Origin: Balaenoptera acutorostrata
Taxonomy: Eukaryota > Chordata > Mammalia > Artiodactyla > Balaenopteridae
Assembly: GCF_949987535.1 (NCBI RefSeq)
Contig: NC_080067.1
Location: 4,960,001 to 5,024,000, forward strand
Reading direction: 5' to 3'
DNA length: 64,000 bases
Numbering within the stretch: the first letter of the stretch is position 1; each line of letters opens with the position of its first letter. The position numbers and the translations under genes are program-made. The notes beneath the pieces were generated by a model. The model was given only the letters and a program-made list of their open reading frames with translations. It did not search any database and was not told where the DNA came from. Shown piece by piece: positions 44,821 through 56,548 of this stretch.

Positions 44821-46544
44821 TTAAGAGAATAGAAATTCACTTCATTCTTTAAAGCATTATGTAAATTTTTGGTAAATTTTTTTCATGATGAGCATTTATT
44901 GTATTATAATTCTTAAAATCCCACAAAGTGTGAAGGATGGAAAAAAGATTGGACTTAGCTGGGTTATCAGTCAGAGGAAGGGTTTTCACTGACATAATTC
45001 AAATGGATTCACAGATGCAGTTAAGATACCCTGAGAGATTTAGCAAGTAGTAGTTACCTTACCAGTTGGTATGCTGCTATTACATCCAGCCTAGATTTAG
45101 TATGTGTATAAGGACCTCCATAAATAGTGCAGCAAAGCAGTGACTACAGATGAACTATTTGACCCTCCTTGGTTAGTGGGAGGGCCCGCTGGCTGGCCAG
45201 ACTAGTTCCCCCTGAGGAGCGCTAGACTTCTCACCATCATCAGAGAAGCTCTGGGGACAGGGAATGATTTCAAAATGGTAAGAGAGAGCATGCTGAACCT
45301 CAGAGCCAGAGAAGTATTAGGAAGACCCAAGGCTTGTGTTAGAAACCAAAGATAAGAATTAAGGAGAGATAGAAAAGAAAAGGAAACTTACATCATCAGA
45401 GCAGTAAAGTGGCTCTAGCCAGGTATTGGATGGACGACGGAGTGTTGCTGAAGATGAATTTATTTATTTCCCCCAAATATGGGCCATCAATAGGAAATGT
45501 GATAATGAACATGTGAATATTGTATTTTATTGGTGTGGTAACAATTGTTCTTTGTATGAGAATTTGTTAGTCAGCTGTATAAAGCCATTGATCAGAATAT
45601 TTAACATCATTTATAAATAAAGCACTCATCTTTAAGTGAAAACAATTGATTTTTTTCCCCAAAACAAGGGAAAAATCATCTGTTTTAATATGAAATTAAT
45701 GAACTTGGTCACTTGACATGGAGAAAATGCCAAACCACAGTCGCATAATCAAAGTTCTACTCCTCACAACAAATCAGGTAAAAAGTCCATCAATTTGGGG
45801 GAAGATAATAAAACCAGACCAGAGGTAAATGATTCAAAATCAAGCTCAAAGTGAAAGTAGAAGAGGAATTGGAAGATTCCTCTGTCAAATGATGCTGTCA
45901 GCTGTTTTATAATATAAAAGGCAGGCAACATGAAAGTACAATTACTTTCATGTGTGTATTAGCAGATATTCACAGGGAGATGAAATCACAACAGTGGCTC
46001 CTTTGGATCAGTTTCTGGCTCTCATTGGTGACTTTTTGTTCTCTCTTTCAGTGAAACCCTGTGCTCCCAGGAGTTAATGATTTTTTTTTTAGTTATGTTG
46101 TAAATTAGAAATTTGTTTTTGGGAAGCAGTGAAAAGACAGCACTAGTTGTGTGCAGAGAGGGATGGGTGTTACTGTAAATAAAGGCAGATGACATACATG
46201 CCCATCCGTAGACCAGCTGGTTTACAGAAAACAGCTGGCAGTGAAAATACTTATTCTGATCTTGAGTCAGCCTGGAAGGAAATGGACATATTTTAATAAG
46301 TTTATTGTGCAGCCATATGTGGATATATGAATATTTCAGGCTGGAGAGAAAAAATACACCCACGAGAATTTAAAATGAGGGATACTTTTTAAAAAAATTT
46401 TATAACAGTGGTAATGCCAGTAAAACCATGTTCATGTTCTTCAATGTCAGTGTTTACAAGTCTTGATAAAATACCAGAATTTGTAATGAAGATCACACAA
46501 CCAGAGATTATTTGATTTTAAAGAACTGTCACTCTCTTATATTT
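44821..46544. other. Unassigned, largely repeat-free DNA
   Basis: About 1.7 kb with no recognised element or gene. Open frames (for example minus strand 46022-46363) have no domain and no splice support. Confidence 0.45.
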
Positions 46545-46561
46545 TATGATTTTCATTTTTC

Positions 46562-46704
46562 TTTTTTTTTGAATTTTATTTTATTTATTCTTTTATACAA
46601 CAGGTTCTTATTAGTTATCTATTTTATACATATTAGTGTATACATGTCAATCCCAATCTCCCAATTCATCCCACCACCACCACCCACCGACACCACTTTC
46701 CCCC
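46562..46704 (-). mobile_element. Very short L1 3'-end insertion, antisense
   Basis: Only about 143 bp of L1 3' UTR ('tacaacaggttcttattagttatc...ccaccaccaccaccc'). A perfect 17-bp TSD, TATGATTTTCATTTTTC, at 46545-46561 and 46705-46721. It is the sister of the copy at 28.5 kb. Confidence 0.93.
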
Positions 46705-46721
46705 TATGATTTTCATTTTTC

Positions 46722-47429
46722 GCTGAAGAAACAAAACACTGACAGATTGGACATCTTTGCAAACAATATCGAAAGCTTGCTTTAGATTACAACTATAAAA
46801 AAAGACCTTCTAAAGCCAAATATTTGCAATCAAAACACAAATTAGGAAGCCGGTCTCCATTATTTCACAAGTAGGAATAGGCAACTTTTCCATTTGGAAG
46901 TGTAGTATACTCATTAACTTAGCATCTGATGGTGTTCTTAAAGTAGTACAATATGAAGACATCTCTCCATAATTTCTAAGGCCGTGTTTGGGCCATTGCT
47001 GCCAATGATGATGACATATGTAAATTTGAAGTTTCACATTTCACAGAAATAAAGAGTAAGAAAAGAAATTGAAACTGTCTGATTAGAAAATCTGACCTAT
47101 GCCTCAAGCTGTTCATCACTGCTTCACATACAGTTGCTCTGAAAAATTTGCTGAAAGGAAACTTTACTCTTCATCACTGTTAAACTAGTCGTACAAGTGG
47201 TAGTAGTTTCCAATAGTGCTTTATTGTCTTCAGAAGGCTTTAAAAATTATATAAAATTGGTGATCTATCTGTACACCAAATGCTGAATAATTGGTCTGTG
47301 GATGCTGAAATGTTCAAAAACACAGAGCTAGAGAGCAAGTCAAATTCAAGGGCTGGATGTAGAGCCAAGAGGGAAATGGAGCCAGAAGCATGGAAACAAT
47401 CAGTGCCAAAGAGTGTGAGATAAACAGCA
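46722..47429. other. Unassigned non-coding DNA
   Basis: No gene or repeat recognised. Confidence 0.5.
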
Positions 47430-47897
47430 AGGTAGCACTACTCACAATAGCCAAGACATGGAAGGAACCTACATGTCCATTGACAGATGAATGGATAAAG
47501 AAGATGTGGTACATGGATACAATGGAATAGTACTCAGCCATAAAGAAGAGTGAAATAATGCCATTTGCAGCAACGTAGATGCACCTAGAGATTATCATAC
47601 TAAGGAAGTAATTCAGATAAAGACAAATATCATGATATCACTTAGGTGTGGAATCTAAAAAGAAATGATACAAATGAACTTATTTACAAAACAAATAGAC
47701 TCACAGACTTAGAAAACAAACTTATGGTTACAAATGGGGCTAGCAGGAGAAGGAGGGAGATAAATAACAAGTTTGAGATTGACATGTACACACTACTATA
47801 TGTAAAATAGGTAAACAGCAAGGACCTACTGTATAGCACATGGAATGATAGTATCTTGTAATAACCTATAAAGGAAAAGAATCTGAGAAAGAATATA

Positions 47898-47949
<52 letters not shown>

Positions 47950-47954
47950 CTATC

Positions 47955-47998
<44 letters not shown>

Positions 47999-48085
47999 TA
48001 TATAGCTGAACCACTTTGATGTACACTTGAAACTAACACACCATTGTAAATTAACTATAGTTCAATAAAAAAATAAAAGAAATAA
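47430..48085 (+). mobile_element. L1, 5'-truncated, sense
   Basis: Sense ORF2 end ('agccaagacatggaaggaacctacatgtccattgacagatgaatgg'), 3' UTR and terminus 'taaattaactatagttcaataaaaaaataaa'. It contains the TA/CA microsatellite at 47893-48004. The only flanking repeat seen is a weak CAGCAA. Confidence 0.9.
47893..48004. repeat. Palindromic (TA)n(CA)n/(GT)n(TA)n microsatellite
   Basis: A TA run, then ACACACACACC TATC TGTGTGTGTGT, then another TA run. The two sides are reverse complements around TATC, so the tract can fold into one long hairpin or a cruciform. It lies at the place in the L1 3' UTR where other copies have 'gaatatatatat'. Confidence 0.95.
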
Positions 48086-48599
48086 TTTTAAAGATACCCC
48101 CAGCAACGTGTAAAGGAGTTTAGAAGATCCAGGACATCTTCCATGTGTAAGCTGTGTGGTTCAGGACTAGCTCCTACTGCATGCTGAGAACATCACTTTC
48201 TGTTAAAGGCAGTAAGTTGGGCTGATCAGTTGAAATTCTCACTGAAACTTTCACTTTCATCATAGGATATTACCTTTATTATCTTTGAGCCTTTCTTTCT
48301 CAGTGCCCCTCACTTAATCATTTAATCCTGAGCCCCCCAACCAATAAATTCCTACATATCCCAAGATAAGGCATAAGCCTCTTTTATCTTTATATTCTTC
48401 CATGGATGATTTTATGTACTTCTAGTTTTAACTAGTAATTCAAAGCAAATGGCTTTTAAATCAATATTTCTGCCTCATCAATCTCTTAACTCATGGGCCA
48501 TTTTTCAGCTGTTCTCTCTTTCTTCTCAGAGAGAACCTTCTCCCCAAAGGTGGGTTTCCTTAAACCCACAGACAAAAGTGGCCTTCTATTTTGAGCTCT
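48086..48599. other. Unassigned non-coding DNA
   Basis: No gene recognised. Some text may be decayed L2, continuing into the next entry. Confidence 0.4.
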
Positions 48600-48825
48600 C
48601 ATAGCATGCTGTTCCTCTGAAATGATCACTACCACATACTTGTAGTTAATTAGTTATTCATCATGTATGTGTTGAATCCTTCCTACTGTATTTCTGTGCC
48701 CCTTGAGTGCTAAGACTATTCTTTATTTGTTTATCTGTCAACCCTACTCATCCTTATTGCTTCCTATGGATGGTATATATAGGTGTTCCAAAATGCTGGA
48801 TAGAGGAATATATGAATGAATGAAC
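48600..48825 (+). mobile_element. L2-type LINE 3' end, sense, decayed
   Basis: 'ctactgtatttctgtgccccttgagtgctaagactattctttatttgtttatctgtc' and the ending GAATATATGAATGAATGAA resemble the sense L2 terminus. Confidence 0.5.
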
Positions 48826-48840
48826 CATCTTGGATTTTTG

Positions 48841-48957
48841 TTTTTTTGGCTGCGCCTCACGGCTTGCGGGATCTTAGTTCCCTGACCAGGAATTGAACTC
48901 AGGCCCCCGGCAGTGAAAGCTCCAAGTCCTAACCACTGGACTGCCAGGAAACTCCCT
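48841..48957 (-). mobile_element. Short CHR/tRNA-derived SINE, antisense
   Basis: Antisense monomer 'ttggctgcgcctcacggcttgcgggatcttagttccc...ctggactgccaggaaactccc'. TSD CATCTTGGATT[T/C]TTG at 48826-48840 and 48958-48972. More diverged than the other short SINEs here. Confidence 0.9.
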
Positions 48958-48972
48958 CATCTTGGATTCTTG

Positions 48973-49633
48973 TGTCCCTCTTTCTGACATTTCGTTGGTC
49001 AAATAGAAATGAAATTACAATGTAAAACAACATATTTTTGTTCCTTTGCCTGCCATAAGAGAGACTATTCTTGGAACATAACACTTAACAGATTTCTTAG
49101 TGTTCCTTTTTAAAACGAGACATTTTCATTACAATGTACTGAGACCAGACTGATATGCAAAGTAAGATACAAGGCTAAAGGCCATAGGGAAAGCAATTTT
49201 GCAAAATTTAGTAAGAAAGTAGAGAAAAGAGGCTTAAGTATATGATAATCATTGTTAACTATTGTAAATAATATTTAATATCAAAAGAAATGTATGTAAG
49301 TTGTGGGCTTTGGAAGACACACATGTCAAGAACTGATATGTTAGACAGTCTTATTACCTTAGTGACTTGATAAATGTCCTCTATTCAAAAATTCTAATAA
49401 ACTTGTAATCGTTTAATGGAGTCTGTGCATTCTCTGTTGTATTTTCATTTTCCTTGCTCAATTTACTCATGTTTTTCTTTCTGTCTATATAATAGATTTT
49501 ATACAACCCATTGTTGGTTATGCAGTGTTTTGGACATAAAAATTTGTGAGCTAGTTACAGCCTTAAACATCTTGAAGTGAATCCATTCATCTTAAATGGG
49601 CCTGATGAGCTTGGATCCTTCATTTGTCTGTCT
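48973..49633. other. Unassigned non-coding DNA
   Basis: No gene or repeat recognised. Confidence 0.5.
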
Positions 49634-49815
49634 TACACACACATACACAAACACACGCATCAGAAAATACAACAGTTACTGAAGCCCTTATAAGATCCTT
49701 TTATCAAGATTCTTCACCTATAGTAGATAAGAAGAAAGAGAACTGGAATACACGTACACAGACACACACTTATATACACACACACGCTTGCACACATGCA
49801 TGTAGTACACATGTG
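49634..49815. repeat. Degenerate CA-rich tracts
   Basis: Two patches of ACACAC with many interruptions (49634-49660 and 49749-49815), the second ending in an alternating ACACATGCATGTAG stretch. Confidence 0.8.
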
Positions 49816-49829
49816 TTATGCTTTCTACC

Positions 49830-50660
49830 CTATAGTCAGAATGCATGGGTCAGGAACCAATGGGTGGAGGTGGCAGTGGCAACTTGCATTGTCACACCTA
49901 ATGATCCACTGTAAGCATGTTTGTTTGCTCTTTGCTGGGCCCATGGGCCCAGTGGGTTTGGAGGTCCTGGTGCTCAAGGGAGGAATTCTTCCACCAGGTG
50001 ACGTAGATATAGTTCCCATGAATTGGAGGCTAGAGCTGCTCCTCTCTACATACTGGGCTTTTTCTGCCACTGCACCAACAGGTAGAGAATAGCATCGTTG
50101 AATTGGCAGGGGAAATTGATCCCAGTTATCAGAGAGAATTTGGATTGTTCTTCTATGGTGGTGGTAAAAAAGACTATCTCTGGGAGCCAAGGAATTCACT
50201 GGCGTTCCTTTCAAGGCTCTGGTTAATAAAAAGAATGTGGCAACCCAGTAAAGATAAGACCACTGATTCATTTCCCACAGGGATGAATTTTGTGGAGTAA
50301 AAGAAGGAAGCTCTAATTAAAAACTTAGGTCTTAGGAACCAGGTGCAGAAAGAACAAAACGATTGTTCATTTTTTCACTTTTTCCTTTTCCTTTACGCGA
50401 AGAACCCCACTATCGGCTATCGTATGAGGTGTGCGATGGGAGTATGACTGAGTTGACATCACCCTATCATACAATTGCCAGTGGGACTTCAAACATTTCC
50501 TGTGTTGGGATCGTGGATTTTCAACCTGGACAAAGGGTAAGCATGAATACTGAGAGGAAAAAGGGGTTAACCGTGATAGGTAATTTCACTGTTCGTCTCA
50601 AGACCCACTTTCTAACCTTTTTCTGCCCCAGGAAACCAAGTTGTAAGGCTTAAATGTATG
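49830..50660 (+). mobile_element. ERVL-class internal fragment (pol 3' end)
   Basis: The core is a dUTPase-like region, entered separately, that in ERVL-type elements follows integrase at the end of pol. The flanking text on both sides appears to be of the same element, including the open stretch at 50363-50653. No LTR pair is seen. It is highly decayed and old. The class assignment is from memory. Confidence 0.6.
49925..50303 (+). pseudogene. ERVL dUTPase remnant
   Basis: Two frames joined by a frameshift near 50090. The first includes GLEVLVLKGGILPPGD. The second includes ELAGEIDPSYQREFGLFFY, which has the dUTPase motif-3 arrangement G-x-I-D-x-x-Y. It then continues to a TTDSFPTGM-like end and stop. 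dUTPases hydrolyse dUTP to dUMP and pyrophosphate. This remnant lacks the start of the domain and is frameshifted, so it cannot be active. A cellular DUT pseudogene is less likely because of the flanking text. Confidence 0.6.
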
Positions 50661-50995
50661 GTCTTTTTTTTGCCCCCTACCTTCTGGTTGGGTTTGGCCA
50701 ATGGATCACCAAGGCTGTGGATCAATAGGAGGGAAAAGAAGTGTGTTAACTTTTCTGGCTCAAGTTGCCTCTGACTGGCCTCTTTGACTAACGTCCAGTA
50801 TCTCACTCAAAGTATGTTCCTCCACAGGACTCCTTGCAAGCCCACGGGTCATTGCCGTTATTCTGGGTTGGTTCAACGGCACATTCTGGTTTTCCTGGAC
50901 ACAGTTTGTAAGCTCCTCTCACATTATCCTAACTTGCATGAGCTCCTGCTTTTTGCTAAGAACCTCACTGATATAATCCTTTTGTAGCTCCTGAC
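50661..50995. mobile_element. Ancient LTR-like repeat, family unnamed
   Basis: 'taccttctggttgggtttggccaatggatc' and later TC-rich text recall a common mammalian repeat whose name I cannot give. It may belong to the adjacent ERVL. Confidence 0.35.
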
Positions 50996-51170
50996 AGTAA
51001 AAAGAAGGTAGGCCATGAATACAAGAGGTAGGCCACCTTTTGTTAAGAGGAGGAGAAGAGGTTATGAATTGTGGCTTGGGGCTTTTAGAAGAAGGAAGAG
51101 GAAGAGCTGAGGCTTAAGACTGTAGCGAATCACTAGGAATCTCTTTTTTTTCCCCCCAAATATCAGTAGG

Positions 51171-51262
51171 TTGCCTTGCCTTGCCTTCCCTTTTCCCTTT
51201 CCTTTCCTTTCCTTTCCTTTTCTTTGTCCCTCCCTCCCTCCCTTTCTTTTTCTTTATTATAT
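51171..51262. repeat. 92-bp polypyrimidine tract
   Basis: TTGCC, CCTTT and CCCT units on the plus strand with almost no purines apart from a few G. It directly abuts the antisense 3' end of an L1, so it probably arose from that L1's poly-A tail. Mirror-repeat parts (TTTCC)n could form triplex DNA. Confidence 0.9.
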
Positions 51263-51560
51263 CCTTTTCTTATTGAGGTATAATTGACAAATAACATGGT
51301 ATTAGTTTCAAGTGTACCTCGTCATTATTCAATATTCATATGTACTGTGAAATGATCAGTACAGTAAGTCTAGTTAATATCCATCACCACACTTTTTCTT
51401 ACAGTTTTTTTTCTTGGGATGAGAACATTTACGATTTACTGTCTCAGCAACTTTCAAATTCACAACAGAGTATTATTAGCTATATTCACCATGCTGCACA
51501 TGACGTCCCCAGGACTCACTTTCTTACAGCTAGAACCTCTTCTTGTATAGCAGACTGCTT
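51263..51560 (-). mobile_element. L1M-type 3' end, antisense
   Basis: Antisense 3' UTR: 'ttattgaggtataattgacaaataacatgg', 'gtctagttaatatccatcacca', 'gttttttttcttgggatgagaac', 'ccatgctgcacatgacgtcccc'. Confidence 0.85.
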
Positions 51561-51639
51561 GAGCTCTGTCTCGTCATAATAATAACGTCAACATGTTCTT
51601 CTTCAAATTGTTACAATTCATGATTTAGCCTAGAATCAG

Positions 51640-51830
51640 GACCAGTATATAATTTATGGGGCTCAGTGAAAAATGAAAATGCGGGGACCCTTGTTAAACA
51701 ATTCTTAGTAATTGCAGAACGGCAACAGCAGAGCCGTGGACCAAGTGCAGGGTCCCTCTGGGTGCCAGGTCCTGTGCAGCTGCAGTGTGCACGCCTGTGG
51801 AACCGGCCTGGCCTGAAGTCTGCGGATACA
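51640..51830 (+). mobile_element. Ancient interspersed repeat, family unnamed
   Basis: 'ataatttatggggctcagtgaaaaatgaaaatgcggggacccttgtt' followed by 'ggcaacagcagagcc' is text that I recognise as repeated in mammals. I cannot name the family. Confidence 0.4.
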
Positions 51831-52502
51831 CAAGAGAGACGCTACCAACTAAGAACAGCTGAAGCGACTATAAGCTTCCAGGACAGAGATACATCTTAAG
51901 TAAGATACACATTTTGCCATAATGCGTAAAGGCAGAGAGGGCTGCTATTGTTCAAACTTTTATTCCTTCCTGGGGCTCCTTACAAGAAGATAGAGGAATT
52001 AGGAAGGCATGCCATGAACTCTGAGTTTGGGGCCTTTGAATCACAAAGACAGTGACTTTCAGTCAGTGCTGTCTGCTCATGAAGATGTCCTGAGACCCAT
52101 GAATTCAGCGCCAGCAGCTTTCCAGGCGATACTGATTTGTTGCCCGATTTGTGAACTACTACCTTAATTTTTTCCTTCAGAAATTGTTAGAGGTTTAGCC
52201 ACTTCTAAAGAGAAGTTGACACTGCTTTTGCGTTCTAAGGAGAAAGGTAAGGAAAAAAATTAACGTCGTATTTTAATAAAGCAAGGAATCCTCCAGAGGA
52301 TTAAGAAAATATAACTGAAGAAACTGAAGTTGGAAAGATGAGGCTTCTCTTTGGGCCTGAGCTTGACTTTTCTTTAAGTTATATCTTCAAACTGTGTTTT
52401 CAGTACAAATTACCATTTGGGTATAACTAAGTGTTCAATCAATAGACATCGTGATATTTTAATTATATATATTCTTCCTAGATAAAGCATTCCTCTGGGA
52501 TT
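51831..52502. other. Unassigned non-coding DNA
   Basis: No gene or repeat recognised. Confidence 0.5.
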
Positions 52503-52949
52503 TGTTTACACTAGTGATTGTCATAATGTAATGTAGAGATCTTTTCAAGGGGTCTGTGAGTTAAAGCTATTTTCCTAGTAATATTTCTAAGATGTTATTT
52601 GCCTTTTTCACTCTCATTCATTTATGTGTGTGCAGTGGAGTTAATTCAACAGATTGACCACAGACGCCAAGTAGAGGATCTAGTCTTTTAACAAGTCAGA
52701 CATTAAAGGGATTTGCAAAAATTTGAAACAATGATACTCTTCTCTATATACTTTCAAATAAAAATGTTACTTTAATTCATGTCATCTTACTGGTATTTTT
52801 AAAAGAATGAAAAATTAATAAGACGATCAGCTTTAATTGCTAATATCACTAAATAGTTATAGGTATAACCTACATAAACGTGTTCTGAGTTTTTCAATAA
52901 TTTGTAAGAGTGAAAGGAGATCCTGAAATCAAAAATTTAGAGAACTGTC
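52503..52949 (+). mobile_element. hAT-type non-autonomous DNA transposon
   Basis: The left end 'cactagtgattgtcataatg' and right end 'aaaaatttagagaactgtc' are decayed hAT termini (CAGTGGTTCTC.. / ..GAGAACCACTG). The internal text 'ggggtctgtgag..aaagctattttc', 'gatgttatttgcctttttcactctcattc' and 'acattaaagggatttgcaaaaat' is a known mammalian repeat. The family name is uncertain. Confidence 0.65.
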
Positions 52950-53086
52950 GGTATGCGCGATGTCATTTTTGAGATTAGGCCTCTATTTTCATTCGAACGT
53001 CTTAACTTGCTTTTGACGCCATATATGAAGCACTTCTACCACCTTGAACTACAGGCATAAGTGCCTGTAAGATAATAGCTATTGAA

Positions 53087-53500
53087 TAAATCTTTCATTT
53101 ATTCATTCATTTAACACATTTTTGATTGTGTCTACTATAAGCTGGATATTGTGCTAGTTCCTGGGCATAGAGCAGAAATCAAAACAGACACAGTCTCTGC
53201 CAACATAGATCTAACTTTCAATGAGTGGAAAAGGGAGAGAAACAGCTAATAGATCAACACAAAAAAAGTAATTAATTACACTTGTGATAGGCAGTTGACA
53301 AGAAAGCAGAGGATGGAGTGAGAGTATGTACGGGTCCGTAAGGAAGTAACATTTCAAGAAAACAGTATAGGCTAGCGTATGCCAGGAAGAGAATATTTAC
53401 TTGTTAAGCAAAGAAAGAACATTGAAAGATGAGGCTAGAAAGATAGTCAGGGGCCAGATCACACAGCACCATGTGGATTATGTTAAAGGATTCAATCTGT
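53087..53500 (-). mobile_element. Ancient LINE 3' end (L2-type), antisense
   Basis: 'catttattcattcatttaacac...ttgtgctagttcctgggcatagagcag' and 'gggccagatcacacagcaccatgtgg' follow the antisense L2-type terminus. Confidence 0.7.
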
Positions 53501-53507
53501 GTATAAG

Positions 53508-53568
53508 GATGTGTGTGTGTGTGTGTACATGTCTGTGTGTAGGTACATGGGTGTGTACAAGTGTGGAC
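53508..53568. repeat. Degenerate (GT)n tract
   Basis: GTGTGTGTGTGTGT followed by interrupted GT units. Confidence 0.85.
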
Positions 53569-54994
53569 AGCTGATAGACCCAGTTAAATAGAGATGGCAC
53601 TTTTAATATTTATTTAACCTCAAACCATAGAAGCTTAAATTATTATACATTATACATTAGGGCTTATTATTATGCATTAATGGAATATTCCAAATGTCAT
53701 CAGTATATGTGCAAATTTATTGAAGACAAGCAATTCATGATCTCTGTTTTGGCCAACATTTATTTTATTTGATTTAAATACTTTAAAATTCATGATTATT
53801 GATGTATAGTTCTATGAGTTTTGACAAGTGTATAGAGCTATGTAACCACCATCATAATTAGGATACAGAACAGTTACATCACTTCAAGTAATTTCTTCAT
53901 GCTACCCTTTTTTAGTCAACCCACCCCCTACTCCGAAACCATAGCAATCACAGGTTTGTTTTCCATACCTATAGTTTTGCCTTTTCCAGAATGTTATGTA
54001 AGTGGAATCATGGATCATTCCTTTTAGAGCTGAGTTATATTTCATTGTATGGGTATAACACAGTTTATATGTCCATTTTTCTGTTGAAAGATTATTCCCA
54101 GTTTTTGACAATTATGAAATATGCTGTGATAAACATTCACACACTGGTGTTTGTGTGAACATATATTGTCACTGAGTCACATAGTAATTGTATGTTTAAC
54201 TCTATAAGAAATTGCCAAACTGTTTTCCAAGGGGCTGTAAAATTTTACATTCTCACCAGCAATATGTAAGTTCCAATTGCTCTGATTCTTCCCCAGAACT
54301 TGATATTGTCCGTTTTTTTCCCAGACATTTTAATAGGTATGTAAGTAGTATTTCATTGTGCATTCAATTAGTATTTCCTTAAGGGTAATTGTGTTGAACA
54401 TCTTTTCATATGTTTATTTTCCACCTGTATATCTTGTTTGGTGAAGTTGTGTTAACTATTTTGACTTCATTTTCTTATTTTTTTAAATTGAGTTTTGAGG
54501 ATTTTTTTAATATTCTCTATACAAGTCTTTTGTCAGATTTGCAACAATTTTCTCCCAGCCTGTAGCCTGTCTTTTCATTCTTTTAACAGTGTCTCTCATA
54601 GATCAAAATTTTTAATTTTGAAGAAGTCTGATTATTTTTTTTCTTTTGTGGATTGTGCTTTCAGTGTTGTGTGTAAGAACACATTTCTAACCCAATGTCA
54701 TGAAGATCTTCTCTTTTTCTTTTCTAAATTTTTAGAGTTTTGTGCTTTGCATTTGAATCTATGATTCATTTTGAGTTTATTTTTGTGTAAGGTGTGAGAC
54801 ATATATATATCCAATTGTTCCAGCATTGCTTTTGAAAGAACTATTCTTTCTCTGCTGAGCTGACTTTTCACCTTTGACAAAAATCAATTGAGTATATTTG
54901 TGTGAGTTTATTTCTGGATTCTCTAGTCAGTTGCATTTGTTTTTGTGTCTAGCCATCTATCCTTTCACCAATACAATATAGTTTTGAGCTATAT

Positions 54995-55048
54995 AGCAAG
55001 CCCCCAAATCAAGTAGTGTTAAGCAAGCCCCCAAATCAAGTAGTGTTA
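54995..55048. repeat. Exact 27-bp tandem duplication
   Basis: The 27-bp unit beginning AGCAAGCCCCCAAATCAAG is repeated exactly at 54995-55021 and 55022-55048 inside the old L1. Zero differences in an otherwise decayed element imply a recent duplication. Confidence 0.97.
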
Positions 55049-55715
55049 AGTTCTTGAACTTTTTTCTTCATTTTCAAAATTGTTTTGGCTTCTAATTTAT
55101 TTGCTTTTCTCCATTAATTGTAGAATCAGCTTGTCAATATCTACAAAAAATTTTTCTGGGATTTTGATTGGGATATTATTAAGTCTATAGATCAATTTGG
55201 GAAGCGTGAACATCTTAACAACATTGAGCCTTCCAATGTATGAGTATGGAACATTTCCTCATTAATTTAGGTTTTTGATTTCTTTCATCAGGGTTTTATA
55301 ATTTGTAGTACATAAATCCCACACATATTTTGTTAACCTTGCAAATATGAATCCCATTTTTTGTACCTATTGTAAGTTATGCTTTAAAATCTTTTCAATT
55401 TCAAATTATTCATTGATGATATATAGACATGTGATTGGTTTCTCTATATCAATCTTTTATCTTGTGAAAACTCAGTTATAAGAGTTTTTTGGAGCTTTCT
55501 TGGCATTTTTCTACATACTCAAGCATGTTATCTGTAAATAGAGACAATTTTATTTCTTTCTTTACAATCTGTACAGTTTTTATTTCTTTTTCTTATCTTA
55601 TTCCCAGATATTTTCTGCTGAATGTAGAATCCTGGATTGACAGTTCTTTGCTCCCAGAGCTTTAAAACTGGTGTTGCACTGTTGTGGCAGGCAGAAAAAT
55701 TGCCCCTCAAAGATA

Positions 55716-56148
55716 TGTCAAACAATAATCAGTATCAAGGCTGCAAAGAACAAGAGCTTTATTTGGGGTCTTAAGAACTGCAATTTGGGAGACACATATT
55801 TGGGTAAAACAGACAGTGTTGTACGGAAGAGAAAGAGCCAGCATTTCATAAAGACAAAAAGATCACAAGGTTGTTAAAGTTGCCCAGTGTGAATTGTGAT
55901 TGACTCTGACTCAAGTCAGGAAATAATTGTCCTTGAGGAATCACAAGTTATTTAAGGGTAGGGGTCTGATAAGTATCTTGAGTTTCTGGCAGATCTGCTG
56001 GATGCCTTTGTTAGGACAACAAATGGTCAAAAGGTCAGATTCCATCCAGGCTGAAATGTGCGTAAGTCACACTTCTTCACTGGCCTCCTGGCTCCACTTT
56101 GGAGGGCTCTCTTAGCAACGCGGACTCCGTTTTGATTTTCCTTCTATA
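55716..56148 (-). mobile_element. ERV LTR (family E), antisense, inside MLT1
   Basis: About 430 bp of non-MLT1 sequence lies between two MLT1 parts. AGCTTTATTTGGGG near 55756 is an antisense polyadenylation signal. ATGTC near both edges may be the TSD. The family is unnamed. Confidence 0.6.
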
Positions 56149-56548
56149 GATGTCTGCGTTCTAATGCCTGGAAGCTGAGAGTAGGTTACCTTATTTACAG
56201 TTTTGCAACTTAATTGCAATTAAGGACCTTGAAGTGGAGAGAGAATTCTGGATTATCCGGGTGCACTCCATTTAATCACATGTCCCTAAAAGCAGAGAAT
56301 CTTTTTCCAGCTGTAATCCAGCTGTGGATAAATGGTTGGAGAAATGCAGCGTGTGTGGCTTTGAAAACTGAGGAAAGGGGCCACAAAACGTGCAATGTGG
56401 ACAGCCTCTAAAACCTGGAAAAGACAAGGAACCGGATTCTAACCTAGAGGCTCCAGAAAGGAATGCAGCCCTACAGACACTTTAATTTTAGTCCAGTAAG
56501 ACCCATGTGAGACTTCTAACTACAAAACTATCAAATAAGAAAATTATT

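Noticed and set aside
50363..50653. Possible exon ending at a CAAAG|GGTAAGC donor-like site
   Set aside because: It follows the ERVL dUTPase in the same orientation and text I associate with that element, and the upstream acceptor is weak.
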